Below, one piece after another: positions 55,540-64,000 of a DNA stretch of 64,000 nucleotides. Source of the DNA: Apoda limacodes (taxonomy: Eukaryota > Arthropoda > Insecta > Lepidoptera > Limacodidae). The stretch is from contig OX291543.1 of NCBI GenBank assembly GCA_946406115.1, positions 29,848,815-29,912,814 of the forward strand. Reading direction: 5' to 3'. A model generated the notes under the pieces. The model was not told the DNA's origin. It worked only from the letters and a program-made list of their open reading frames with translations, and made no database searches. The position numbers and the translations under genes are program-made. Within the stretch, counting starts at the first letter, position 1; every line of letters begins with the position of its first letter.

Positions 55540-56215
55540 TTGACGTGATTTCGATGAACGTCTTTCTTCTTATACCGGCATTGCATTCTTGAAAAATTGT
55601 GACAAAAAAACATGTACTATTAAAAGCTTCATGCGGCGAAAATTTAAAAGTTATAAAAATGATAGATATATCGTTATAAAGGTCAATTTGACGACAGCAC
55701 AAAAATAAAGGTTTGACCCTCTCTTCACCTTCTACGTTGACGTCATAGACCGCGAAAGGGTGCAATGAAAATGAGGTATAGCGAGGCACCCGCTCAAACT
55801 CGGGCTAGCATCAAATCTATTTATTGGGTTTGAACGAAATAAACGAAATAAAAATATAAATCTGAAAATTATATTGACGTAAAAAAATTCGGTTTATTCA
55901 TTTATGCTACATTAGCACGCCGAAATACCTCACTCAAAAAGACAAAAATAGTAAAAATTAAACGGTTATATCCCATTTGCGATCAACAAAAATGGATTAC
56001 CAATGCAAGAAGGTGTATTTGTATAAGAAGAAAGAAGTGCAGAACAGAGTCATCAGCTGAAACCAGGTTGGTACCGAACATGGAAATTAACAAGTAAATT
56101 CACCGGACTGCTTTCAGACCATTCGAATGTATAGACGAGAAAGATCCATGAGAATCAGAAAATATAAGTTCTTCTAGTATTATCATGATCTAGGGTAACA
56201 TGGGACCTCCTATGT
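55540..56215 (-). repeat. Dispersed repeat, copy 2 (shared with 38.2 kb)
   Basis: Better-preserved copy. Landmarks are 'tttcgatgaacgtctttctt', 'attaaaagcttcatgcggcg', 'gttgacgtcatagaccgcga', 'ctcgggctagcatcaaa', 'tttgaacgaaataaacgaaa' and 'cattagcacgccgaaa'. The minus-strand frame 55,316-55,789 enters it and could be the 3' end of the element's coding sequence. Class unknown; I recognise the words as common in lepidopteran genomes. Confidence 0.6.
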
Positions 56216-56237
56216 CGACCAGTTCGTGGTTGTTATC

Positions 56238-56256
56238 TGTGTGTGTGTGTGTGTGT
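56238..56256. repeat. (TG)n microsatellite
   Basis: Nine perfect TG units plus one base. Likely polymorphic. Confidence 0.95.
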
Positions 56257-56258
56257 TA

Positions 56259-56734
56259 AGTAAGTTAATATAATAACTGAACGTATCTAGTCAACTGCGC
56301 TGATTAGGGTACATTAAATAAATTACCTTGTTACAAATATGCCATTCTTGCTTAATATTTGGTTGTATTTGTGTTTCAGTTTTTAAGGTAATTATTTGGT
56401 TTAAAGCCCATATAAAATACAACTTAGTTTTTATGTCATCAATATAAATAACATCTTTTATATCAATGCAGTCAGATGCAGTCAAAAGGTTAACCTCGGT
56501 TAAGGTCAATCTTATGAACACACAAAATCTTCATCGAGGTAAGAAGTACAATATAAATGCATACGCCATACATAGAAACAATCTCTCTTCGTTTATGACT
56601 CCCTGAAGGTTAGAGTCTTAGAAGAAAATATATTATACATGCCATATCCATGGCTATAAACATCATCAATATAAATAAATACTTTCATGTCAAAGATGCA
56701 GTCAAAAGATTAACCTCGAGCCAGGACTTAGTTT
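56259..56734. other. Unassigned AT-rich DNA
   Basis: The words 'tcaatataaata' and 'gatgcagtcaaaaggttaacctcg' (56,440-56,495) recur at 56,665-56,720, a diverged direct repeat of about 60 bp spaced by about 223 bp. Confidence 0.45.
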
Positions 56735-57475
56735 TTAGGTTTTCGTACCCAAGGGGTGCCAAAGAAGCTATTACTAAACCCACGCTGTTTGTCTGTCCGT
56801 TGATCCGACCTTTATTTGGCTCTATCTTTTAGACCAAAGTAGAAAGAAGCCTGAAATTTCGACAGAATATGTGTTAGTACGGCGAATTACCTAATGAATA
56901 ATAAAAAATTTAAAAAGTAAAAAATTAAGGGGATTCCCCATACAAGAAACACGTTTTTGTTGTTTTTGCTCTATCTTAAAAACGGTAATACATACAAGCT
57001 TCAAGCTTGCAGTGATTATAGTGTAAGCTCAGAATATTGGGAACTGATATGAGACGTTTAAGATGATATTTCTTGAGATTAGCAATAACTTTTAAAAAAC
57101 TTTATTTTGGTGCCATATAATGCAATTTTTCATTAAAATGACAATTTGCGACAGTCGTATTACTGTATACGCAAGGTTTTAACGAAAAAGGGGACAATAT
57201 AGCAATACGGGACAACGTTATCAATTATGGTATGGCAACCCTGGTAAGCTCTAAAGTATAATGACAAATAATGAAAACTGGCCAAATGTGAGACGGGTTC
57301 AAGCCATAAAAATTATAAATATTGGAAGCGATATGCAAAGTTAAGAGACATCGGGTTTGGTAATTCATTAGATGGGTGACCGCCTTAAGATACTTTTGTT
57401 GTTGTTGTTTATGTTTGTAAATTATATGGTGGTACTAAACTCACGCGAGTCTGACTCGTACTTGTGCGATTTTAT
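56735..57475 (+). repeat. GGGTTCCGTA-family repeat, long form
   Basis: Starts 'ttaggttttcgtacccaagg', then 'ctgtttgtctgtccgttg', 'ggggattccccatacaagaa', 'tagatgggtgaccgccttaag' and 'ttgttgttgttgtttatgtt'. It ends with 'cgcgagtctgactcgtacttg'. This is the longest member in the window (about 740 bp) and shows that fragments such as 12,950-13,015 and 50,060-50,130 belong to the same family. Noncoding. Confidence 0.75.
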
Positions 57476-57479
57476 TTAA

Positions 57480-57755
57480 AATTTAAAGTAAGGCAATCGG
57501 AATTTCAAGTAGAACGTATTGGACTGCAATCAAAGTCAAATCGTTTATACCTGGTTCAACGCAATTTGTGCCAGAAACAGAGGTAATAGTCGGAGATCAC
57601 ATCCGAGTTGTACAAACAAGCCTCCATTAACGTAGCACTGTCCGAGTCCGGAAGAACTCGGAGTTCGCACACGAACAACCGGCAACAATCTCGGTCCTCC
57701 GATATTACACGACGCTAGTGACGCGCTGCTTATATATCGAATATTTTACTCATCT
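57480..57755 (-). other. GC-rich island with short coding-like frame
   Basis: Much less AT-rich than its flanks. On the minus strand, 'TATATAAGCAGC' (57,736-57,725) precedes about 180 bp. Within that, the frame 57,714-57,556 is open to a TGA and includes an ATG at 57,627 starting M-E-A-C-L-Y-N-S-D-V and ending W-H-K-L-R. A possible donor 'CAG|GTATAA' follows the stop. Codon choice is coding-like (TAC, AAC, ATC, TCC, GAC, CTC), but the peptide is unrecognised. It may be a first exon, or part of an unidentified repeat beside the GGGTTCCGTA element. Confidence 0.3.
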
Positions 57756-58946
57756 TTTAGCTACTAAAATTGGCATCCGACTACTTGCAGAATCTTACCA
57801 AATTAATTCTTGTAAATGAATTAGGGAAGTCAATGTTTCTTGTTCTCAAGAGCCTTCAATAGCCGAGTCCGTTTATTAGATTGACATGTTGCAAGTAATG
57901 AGTGTTGGTTATTAAATATTTAATGCTGATGACGTGCTGGTGATAAAATAAAATATATTATATAAGTAACTATCACGTCTGTCTGAGCAGGATTTTTGTA
58001 AACACTTAACGGATTTCATTTGAATTGATCTTAATTACAGTTTCGTGGTGAAAGTTGAGATATATAATTATTTGAAATTTTTAAATGCAGGCTATAGCAA
58101 ATCAACGATTGCCGGGTCAGCTATATTTAAAAAAAAACACCTGTTCAGTAGGTATGAAAAATGGCAAACAGAAACAAAGTTTGTCATTTCAAGAGATCAT
58201 ATGTCATGGAAAACTGAATATCTGCATATTCAATTTAAACTAACTAAATATTACACTGAACATAATTAAGCAATATGAAGCGTTTTTAAATTCAGGTTGA
58301 ATAAATAAAATTTTCTCTTTAGAGTGTTCTGTACTTTAGGATTAAACCTGGCTTATTTATCTATTTGAAAACCAGCAAAAGTTACCAAGTTTTTAAAAAT
58401 GTGGAAAATAAAACCATTTAACTGAAGTACGTTAAATCTCATCTCGGGAGCTAGGTAATTATCCTGGCGGGACTCCAAAGTGTCGCGCTCATTTCAATTA
58501 GCTCTCGTTAATATTCAATGTCTTTAAAATAGGCTCCACGATTCCACGTCGTTCCCGGGTAGTTCAGAAGTTTCATTACACGAAGGTTAAATTGTTGACT
58601 CGACTTAGAATATCGTGGATTTCATTTTTACGATACGACGAAGTTTTACGAGTTATTACGAAGTATAAGTACTTTGATTTGACGTGAAAATTATTAACTT
58701 TGCTAAATTTTATTCATTATTTTAATGGTTCAATATTTATTCAAGCAATTAGTAGGTTATTGAAATAAAAAAATAATGTGCTATTTTAGTATTTATTAAA
58801 ATTTATTTATATAATGTAATAGAACATTCTAAAGCAGTATGATTTATATAACACTGTCATTAGAAGCTAATAATATTATAGTCAACTGCCGAATAAGTTT
58901 TCTAAAAATTTTAACTGGCGTAAAAATAATTTATTAATAGCAACAA
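57756..58946. other. Unassigned AT-rich DNA
   Basis: A 74-codon frame (58,045-58,269) has Lys/Tyr-rich composition with no domain. Nothing else recognised. Confidence 0.4.
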
Positions 58947-59258
58947 TCCATTATAATACTATAAATGCGAAAATAAGTTTGTTTGTTTGCCCTCCCCTGA
59001 AGTCGCAACGGAGCATGCAATTGATCTGAAATGTTGCACAGGAATAGTTGAAGAGACGGAGAAAGATATAAAAAATAGATACTGTTTATCCTTGAAAATG
59101 TTTTCGCAGGAATAACAATAACCAAATTCCATGTAGACAAACCAAAACTACAGCTATAGCTTACTATAGTAAAGTTCCTTAATATAATGAAGGGTTTGCC
59201 GTAGAATCCCACGCTGAAAACCGAATTTAGCACGGGCAGAGTCGCTGGTAAAAGCTAA
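58947..59258 (+). mobile_element. Complete short non-autonomous Helitron
   Basis: About 312 bp. It begins 'TCCATTATAATACTATAAAT' directly after an A, contains 'gcgaaaataagtttgtttg', 'actacagctatagcttacta' and 'gtagaatcccacgctgaaaa', and ends 'gagtcgctggtaaaagCTAA', a CTRR terminus. No terminal inverted repeats and no target duplication, as expected for Helitrons. No Rep/helicase coding sequence. The same element type is split by a LINE at 34.2-35.8 kb. Confidence 0.8.
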
Positions 59259-59854
59259 ACGTATGAATCTAAAACCTTTGAAACAATATGAAGATGAATT
59301 TTAATGATTACATTTACTCACATTCAGTTCTGAAATTAGATAAAAGGCGCATATCTTACGGACCATAAATCGTAGGGAAAAGATTAATTTGATCGATATC
59401 GATAAATTGTCTCATCGAATAAATCCGCATCGACAATCGGAAGGGTCGCGAGGAATGCGTCACTAGACGCACACGGACTGATGATCATTGCCGGCGCATG
59501 CGCTCTATAAATAATATGTTGTAAAACGATTTTCGATAGATTAATCTGAATCGTGCGCACGGTCGTGCGCCGCTGGGGCAGAAGAAGGATCTATTGTAGA
59601 TCAGTGTAGAATAAGAACAGAAATAGATGGGTCATGTTAAATTTTATAATTCGCCTGATAATGACAATAAATTACTACTCATTTCATAATGCACAAATTG
59701 CAAATTAACAAGATTTTGCCATAAGGGCAGAGCCAAATCAAAATAAAATATCTATGCGGATGGATGATAAAATTTTATGTCAGTACAAACAGATTCGATC
59801 TAAATAATCTTCCTGGAACGTTAAAAAAATATTTTTAACTCTTTAGTAGACTAG
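59259..59854. other. Unassigned DNA with GC-rich patch
   Basis: 59,390-59,600 is GC-richer with 'gatcgatatcgat', 'ccggcgcatgcgctctataa' and 'cgtgcgcacggtcgtgcgcc' (self-complementary words). No exon or repeat recognised. Confidence 0.4.
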
Positions 59855-60235
59855 ACTAGACAATTTACTAATAAACACAATAAAAGAAGACCTCTGTGTG
59901 ACCCTTGAGAAACACCAGACATACTCACGGTGGGATATTAAATAACTTCTTTAACAGTGACCAGCTTACTTCATTTTGATATATAACATTTGATCTGGTA
60001 AAGTAGGTTACCATACAATTTATAATTGACTTTGTCAAATTCCTTTGAAAAATAGGTGTAAGTCAACTGGCTTACCTTTGGGACAAGAACTACAAAGAAA
60101 GTTTTAATATTCTAACAGATTTGTTGATGTTGATTTACTGTTAACAAATCCACGTTGCTACGGTGCCAAGTAATAGTTTAAAATAATAAACTCGGCAAAA
60201 CATAATACTTGAAGTTCTGTAATTCTTACATAACA
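59855..60235 (-). pseudogene. Jockey-like LINE RT fragment
   Basis: Minus strand, one main frame with stops. G-F-V-N-S-K-S-T-S-T-N-L-L-E-Y (RT3-like, about 60,150) is followed by G-K-P-V-D-L-T-Y-T-Y-F-S-K-E-F-D-K-V-N-Y (motif A; the usual 'YTDFSKAFDKVNH' has lost its first Asp to Tyr). At the lower end come T-V-S-M-S-G-V-S-Q-G-S-H-R-G-L-L-L (motif B region, usual 'SGVPQGSHLGPLLF'). Motif C is not visible below 59,860. Truncated on both sides, it is a different family from the other LINEs here. Confidence 0.75.
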
Positions 60236-60742
60236 CTGGGATATTGGGATCATGGGAACTATGTTCCATTAACAAGTGAGGAAAAATATAAATATTTAAA
60301 GTTTGTTACATACAATCATAATTTTAAGAGTCTTATAAAGTTCTTCTGCATATCTGTTGATAAAATAAGATGGAAAAATATAATTTCATGGCATTAGCTA
60401 GTTCAGATTTCTAATATTCAATTTAATTTTGGCCACGTCTATTATATTTATAACTCCATATGGACAGTGCTCACGCGTGTCCTGCTCGTATGTTGTACGT
60501 ACGAGCATTTATACTAAAAATTGAACTCTCGCGCAGTCGACTTGTGGGAATCTGTAGTACAGGTAGGTCTATCTGCTTTATTTGAAAAAGGAATCCTAAA
60601 CTCTTTGCTTTGAAATAAATAAACAATATACTTATAAGAAAGTATACTAAGTAGTGTATAAGAAGTATATGAATGTAATATAAATAATTTACTTGTCTCA
60701 AATCGCTGCCGGTTGATAGATGGTGTGCTTTGATAACTTTCT
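60236..60742. other. Unassigned AT-rich DNA
   Basis: The upper part might be the upstream portion of the Jockey-like fragment, but no motif is legible. A short palindrome 'tgctcgta...tacgagca' occurs at about 60,481-60,508. Confidence 0.35.
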
Positions 60743-60873
60743 AGTGCAACGAACTTTTCTGACCGGGCCGTCAAAAATCAAAACCAAAATCGCCATATTG
60801 TGATGGTGTGAACTTACAACGACACTAGCGACCAAACACTCAAGTTCAGATTGTCAGAAAAGTTTTTTAGACT
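60743..60873 (+). mobile_element. Short MITE (copy 2 of 2), AGTGCAAC ends
   Basis: 131 bp. It starts 'agtgcaacgaacttttctga' and ends 'cagaaaagttttttagact', inverted with three changes. The interior matches 29,893-30,026 ('gtcaaaaatcaaaacc', 'tggtgtgaactta', 'actagcgaccaaacactca'). The left end is better preserved here and the right end better preserved in copy 1. It lies about 11 bp from the 3' end of LINE copy C. Confidence 0.8.
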
Positions 60874-60884
60874 GATCTGTCTAA

Positions 60885-61867
60885 TAACTACGGTGGCAAA
60901 CAAGCACACGGTCCGCCTGATGGTAAGCGGTCACCGTGGCCTATGGACGCTTGTAACACCAGGGGTATCACTCGCGCGTTGCCGACCCTTCAGAAATCCA
61001 ATTACTTCTTTGTTGAAGAACCCCATACTGACTCGACCATTTCGGTTCTAATGTGTGAGAATGAATTACCTGCCGATGGTGAGCGGTGCGATGGTAGACA
61101 GTAGCCGTGGGCATCATTTGAAACAATTCCTCAGAACACATTCCATTGTACAAGCGGTAGAACACACAGGGAGGCAATGTCTTTCTTCAAACTTAAGGGT
61201 TCGATACTGCAAGTGAGTTTGGGATCGTCGACAATTCTCACAGCCCGTCGTTGAACCGAGTCAAAAGGGCCAAGCTCGTATCCGGGTGGGTGCACCCCAG
61301 AGATGGCAGCAGTACTCCATATGGGGCCGAACTTGCGACTTGTAAAGCAGCAATCTCTGCCCCGACGTGAAGTACTGCGGGACACCAGCATTAATGTCCA
61401 TGCTATCAGAGCAACTACCGTCAACTATGGTTCGTATGCGTCTGCCGGACAAAAAGCTAGCCACCCTCGGGCACTCCGTAAGGTAACTTTGAAAGAAGAC
61501 CCCGATGCCAGACCCGATCGAACGCCTTCGCTATGTCCAGGCTACATGCCAATGCCTCCCCCTGACTCTCAATAGCTAGTGCCCATCGGTGTGTAAGATG
61601 CACTAGAAGGTAACCAGTCGAGCGACCGTGGCGAAAGCCATATTGACGGTCACTGACCAGGTCGTGTTCTTCTAGGTATCTTAGAAGCTGTCTGTTGACC
61701 ACACGCTCCATCACCTTGGAGAGGAGAGAGGTAATAGCGATAGGCCTGTAATTCGATGGATCTGATATATCGCCTTTTTTGGGCACCGGGTGCACATTCG
61801 CAGTCTTCCATGAAGACGGAAATTGTCTAGTGTGGTAGGAAAGCGTGAAGAGGCGCGTGAGTACAGG
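60885..61867 (-). pseudogene. LINE family 1 copy C, 3' half, YADD deleted
   Basis: Minus strand. 3' UTR 60,885-61,130. C-terminal region 60,968-61,424: R-P-H-M-E-Y-C-C-H-L-W-G, P-F-D-S-V-Q-R-R-A-V-R-I-V-D-D-P, A-S-L-C-V. RT motifs 61,457-61,860: S-N-Y-R-P-I-A-I-T-S-L-L-S-K-V-M-E-R, Q-Y-G-F-R-H-G-R-S-T and L-D-I-A-K-A-F-D-R-V-W-H. Between them, N-A-G-V-P-Q is joined directly to Y-F-T-S-G-Q-R-L-L-L at about 61,378, so the segment carrying the catalytic Y-A-D-D is cleanly missing. Dead enzyme. The upstream half of the element resumes at 62,709. Confidence 0.9.
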
Positions 61868-62708
61868 GATGCTTTTATTAATCTGCTGGATTCGGCACTT
61901 CAAAACGCGGATCCGCGGATCCCGCAAATGGGAAATTTGGCACTTAAACATTCGCGTAAATTGCGAGTAGCACGAGTGCGACGTTTCAGTTGTTCATAAA
62001 TGGCACTGCGCTGCGCCTGCGCACGTCTTTTTGTAGGTGACGAGTGTTTTGTTTTCGTATTCACCGTCCGGCGTTTAATATAGCGATACAATAAATACCA
62101 TTTGCTTATTAAGAGGATACGATTCCCGGCGCGTCGCAGCGGGCTTCATACAAACGAATTTCACATTTGTTTTTGACATTTACTGATCAATCACTGTGAA
62201 ATTACTTAGTCATAATTCCAAGCCAAATACGTTTATCTGTGGTTTTCCAAAATTTTGTAAAATAAGTGAAAAATTCGTTTGTATGAAGCAAGCTGACAGG
62301 GCGAATCGTATTTTCTTAAGAGCGTATTTTTAAAAGTTATCACCATAGGTTGATATCATAGTCACATCATCTAAGAGAAAGTTATGATTTGAAGAGTTAT
62401 TATATGAATAAGACTGAATTAAAAATATAAAACTGTTGTTAGTAGTAAAGGTAAAATTGAACAAAACTAATTAACTATGCCAAACATTTAAAGATGAATC
62501 TAAGAAAACAGATTACTAACTACTTATAATAAATTGATAGAAAAGAAGTAATTTCTGTTACTTAAAGTAAGAAATGATTAATAAATTTTCACATAAAAAT
62601 CTGTAGTTTCAATTTGATTTTAAAAAATAATATCAAAGATGCGGGATCCCACGTAATCCCGCATATCGATCCCGCGGGATTGAATGAGCTGCGGGATTGC
62701 AATTCCTA
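61868..62708. mobile_element. 841-bp insertion inside LINE copy C
   Basis: Interrupts the LINE between coding words S-I-P-V-L-T-R-L-F and C-A-P-E-L-C-P-V, which are contiguous in copy A2. The plus strand reads 'gtgagtacagg' at the left junction and 'tacaggacataac' at the right, so 'tacagg' is duplicated at the junctions (61,862-61,867 and 62,709-62,714). Alternatively the target duplication is TA and the element starts CAGGGATGC and ends GCAATTCCTA, giving imperfect inverted ends YAGGRAT. Both subterminal regions are rich in 'gcggatcc/cccgcgggat' words (61,905-61,930 and 62,640-62,700), reminiscent of hAT-type subterminal repeats. No transposase ORF. Confidence 0.75.
62113..62315. mobile_element. 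TTAA-flanked MITE nested in the 841-bp insertion
   Basis: About 203 bp between TTAA sites at 62,109-62,112 and 62,316-62,319. The inverted ends are about 50 bp: 'gaggatacgattc' versus the reverse complement of 'gaatcgtattttc', and further in 'gcttcatacaaacgaattt' versus 'aaattcgtttgtatgaagc'. The target site fits piggyBac-type transposition. It is a third nesting level (LINE, then insertion, then this), so it is the youngest of the three. Confidence 0.8.
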
Positions 62709-63062
62709 TACAGGACATAACTCAGGAGCACACTGCTTAAGAACCACTGGTATACCGTCTGGCCCACTCGACTTATGAAAGTCTAGAGAAAGCAACGCCC
62801 GCCGGACCTCCCGCTGTGTTATGGAGATTTCCGGCATGGTCTTACCGCACCACGGTATAGTAGGTGGTACAGCGCCTTCATCGGTCATATCCGAGTTTGG
62901 GGCAAAGAGACTGCCCAGTAGATCGGCTTTCTCTTTAGCACCATGGGCCAAGTCACCATCGGTCTTTCGCAGTTGCGGTAACGACGACTGGCAAAAGTTC
63001 CCTTCGGCCACTTTGGCAAGCAACCAGAACGCACGCCTCCCAGAAGGTCTACTGTACCTACC
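62709..63062 (-). pseudogene. LINE family 1 copy C, 5' half
   Basis: Minus strand. Encodes the EN-RT linker: W-L-L-A-K-V-A-E-G-N-F-C, P-Q-L-R-K-T-D-G-D-L-A-H-G-A-K-E-K-A-D-L-L, then I-T-Q-R-E-V-R-R-A-L-L-S-L-D and S-S-G-P-D-G-I-P. It ends C-A-P-E-L-C-P-V at the insertion junction. The frame is open over 105 codons (62,706-63,023), so this half is little damaged. The element stops at about 63,062 by 5' truncation; no endonuclease. Confidence 0.88.
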
Positions 63063-63104
63063 TGAATGATTGACTTTTTTTAATTACGAGTAATATATTC
63101 TTCG

Positions 63105-63362
63105 ATACAGCATTCTGACAGCCTCATTGGCTCACTGCCTGCTGAACCGAGAGGCGTGGGTTTGATTCACGCACACGGTAAACATTTATGTGATAAACAT
63201 TTGTGTTTGTATTGAGTCTAAGTGTTTTTATAAATAAATTATATTTATGTATTTGTATCCGTTGTCTGGTATCTATTTTACACACCTTGCTTAATTTGGG
63301 ACCAGACGCTGCTGTGTGATTGCTCCAAAAATATTATTATTCAATACCATGCTAAAATTGAC
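63105..63362 (+). mobile_element. tRNA-derived SINE, nearly complete
   Basis: tRNA-like head: A-box-like 'ttggctcactgcc' (63,127), anticodon-arm words 'ctgctgaaccgagaggcg' and B-box-like 'gggtttgattcac' (63,158-63,170). Body: 'acatttatgtgataaacatt', 'gtattgagtctaagtgtttt', 'tatccgttgtctggtatc' and 'gcttaatttgggacc'. The tail is 'tattattattc' (ATT)n at about 63,350. Internal pol III promoter is implied by the boxes. Same family as the minus-strand copies at 36.4 and 38.8 kb. Confidence 0.85.
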
Positions 63363-63399
63363 AGGAGTATTAGAGGGTCAGCAAAATAGTTTTAAATGG

Positions 63400-63416
63400 A
63401 ATGAATGAATGAATGA
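63400..63416. repeat. (ATGA)n microsatellite
   Basis: Four tandem ATGA units after 'tttaaatgga'. Confidence 0.85.
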
Positions 63417-63589
63417 AAAACAATTGTAGGAATTTAACCTGAATACTTTAATTTTTTTGTGGCTGATTCGTTTTTTAAGTAAGGATTAATGATTTATATT
63501 ATAGAGGGTTTATTACAGTAGCTGGGCATAGGCTTCTTCTTTAAAAAAATCATCCACACTGCATTTTCCTGCTTCTGGTCTTCACTTTA

Positions 63590-63794
63590 GAACCATCTTC
63601 TTATTCCTCATCGATCATCGGTCCCAAAAAATTTTCCCGTGAAAACTAACTAACTATTAATCGAGATAAAAAGCTTGTCTTACTCTTAGGCCCATAAACT
63701 ATCTTTGTGCGAAAAATCTTTGGTTCGTTGCTAAGTTATGGAAGGACAAACCAACAAACGTACAAACACACTTTCGCAATAATATTAGTAAAGA
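63590..63794 (-). mobile_element. Helitron 5' end, minus strand
   Basis: The minus strand from 63,794 reads 'TCTTTACTAATATTATTGCG' then 'aaagtgtgtttgtacgtttg', the Helitron 5' terminus and its usual continuation. Body words continue to about 63,600 (gttagttttcacgggaaaat). The 3' terminus was not located. The stretch 63,505-63,560 (agtagctgggcataggcttc) looks like a different, RTE-type tail. Confidence 0.65.
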
Positions 63795-64000
63795 TGCTTC
63801 ATTTCAGTAGTACAATATTAGTAGCAAGTTTTTTTATCAATAGTCCAAAATGTACAGCTTTTTAAAAGTTTATCCCTCTTCGTTTCATCGGCGACACTAA
63901 GCTTTTATATAACTGGAAACGAGCAGTTTGAAGATACACTTCTGAAGTTCCTTAAAACTTTTCTTGCTATTACTCGTAGTTATAAGTGTAGGTATGTATA

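Noticed and set aside
58045..58269. 74-codon frame as a small gene
   Set aside because: Composition follows the AT-rich background; no domain, no splice or promoter context.
63119..63175. tRNA-like A and B boxes, possible tRNA gene
   Set aside because: The cloverleaf cannot be closed and the sequence continues into a SINE body with an (ATT)n tail. The same applies to 39,090-39,150.

Overview
The window looks like AT-rich nuclear DNA of an insect, most probably a moth or butterfly (Lepidoptera). The evidence is the repeat content. It includes tRNA-derived SINEs of the common lepidopteran type, the GGGTTCCGTA...GGTACGGAACCC repeat family, Helitron ends (TCYATACTAATATTATAAA type), RTE-like LINE tails, and a non-LTR retrotransposon family whose 3' end carries the typical lepidopteran stretch around 'tagcctatggacgcttgcaac'. 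These family assignments come from recognition of known patterns, not from a database search. There are no operons, bacterial genes, rRNA genes, functional tRNA genes or CRISPR arrays.

Host coding content is almost nil. The single best candidate is a 147-bp minus-strand exon at 27,297-27,443 with a pyrimidine-rich acceptor, a GTAAGT donor, only one open frame and GC-rich third codon positions. The rest reads as a very large intron or intergenic DNA filled with decayed mobile elements.

Layout. 1-9 kb: mostly unassignable AT-rich DNA, a 266-bp fold-back element (5.7-6.0 kb), a GC-rich island (8.5 kb) and an RTE tail (9.0-9.2 kb). 9.5-17 kb: GGGTTCCGTA-family copies, a near-perfect 160-bp palindrome (10.05-10.21 kb) and a Helitron 5' end (13.89 kb). 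19.7-24.6 kb: a dense graveyard of minus-strand LINEs, with two separate copies of LINE family 1, RTE pieces and other LINE 3' ends. 26.2-31.4 kb: another GGGTTCCGTA copy, the candidate host exon, two MITEs, a plus-strand family-1 LINE tail and a 30-bp minisatellite that stays open as a decapeptide-repeat ORF. 34.2-35.8 kb: a Helitron split by a family-1 LINE. 36-39 kb: SINEs and a dispersed repeat. 43.2-45.9 kb: the longest LINE (CR1/Daphne-like). 46.8-48.9 kb: a 400-bp fold-back element and a clean 172-bp tandem duplication. 52.4-54.8 kb: a plus-strand LINE. 55.5-57.5 kb: more dispersed repeats. 58.9-64 kb: a complete short Helitron, a Jockey-like RT fragment, a LINE containing a nested 841-bp insertion that itself contains a TTAA-flanked MITE, a SINE and a last Helitron end.

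No element appears able to move by itself: every LINE is 5'-truncated, frameshifted or deleted in the reverse transcriptase. The value of the window lies in the nested insertions, which give a relative chronology, in the several long palindromes, and in the one plausible host exon.
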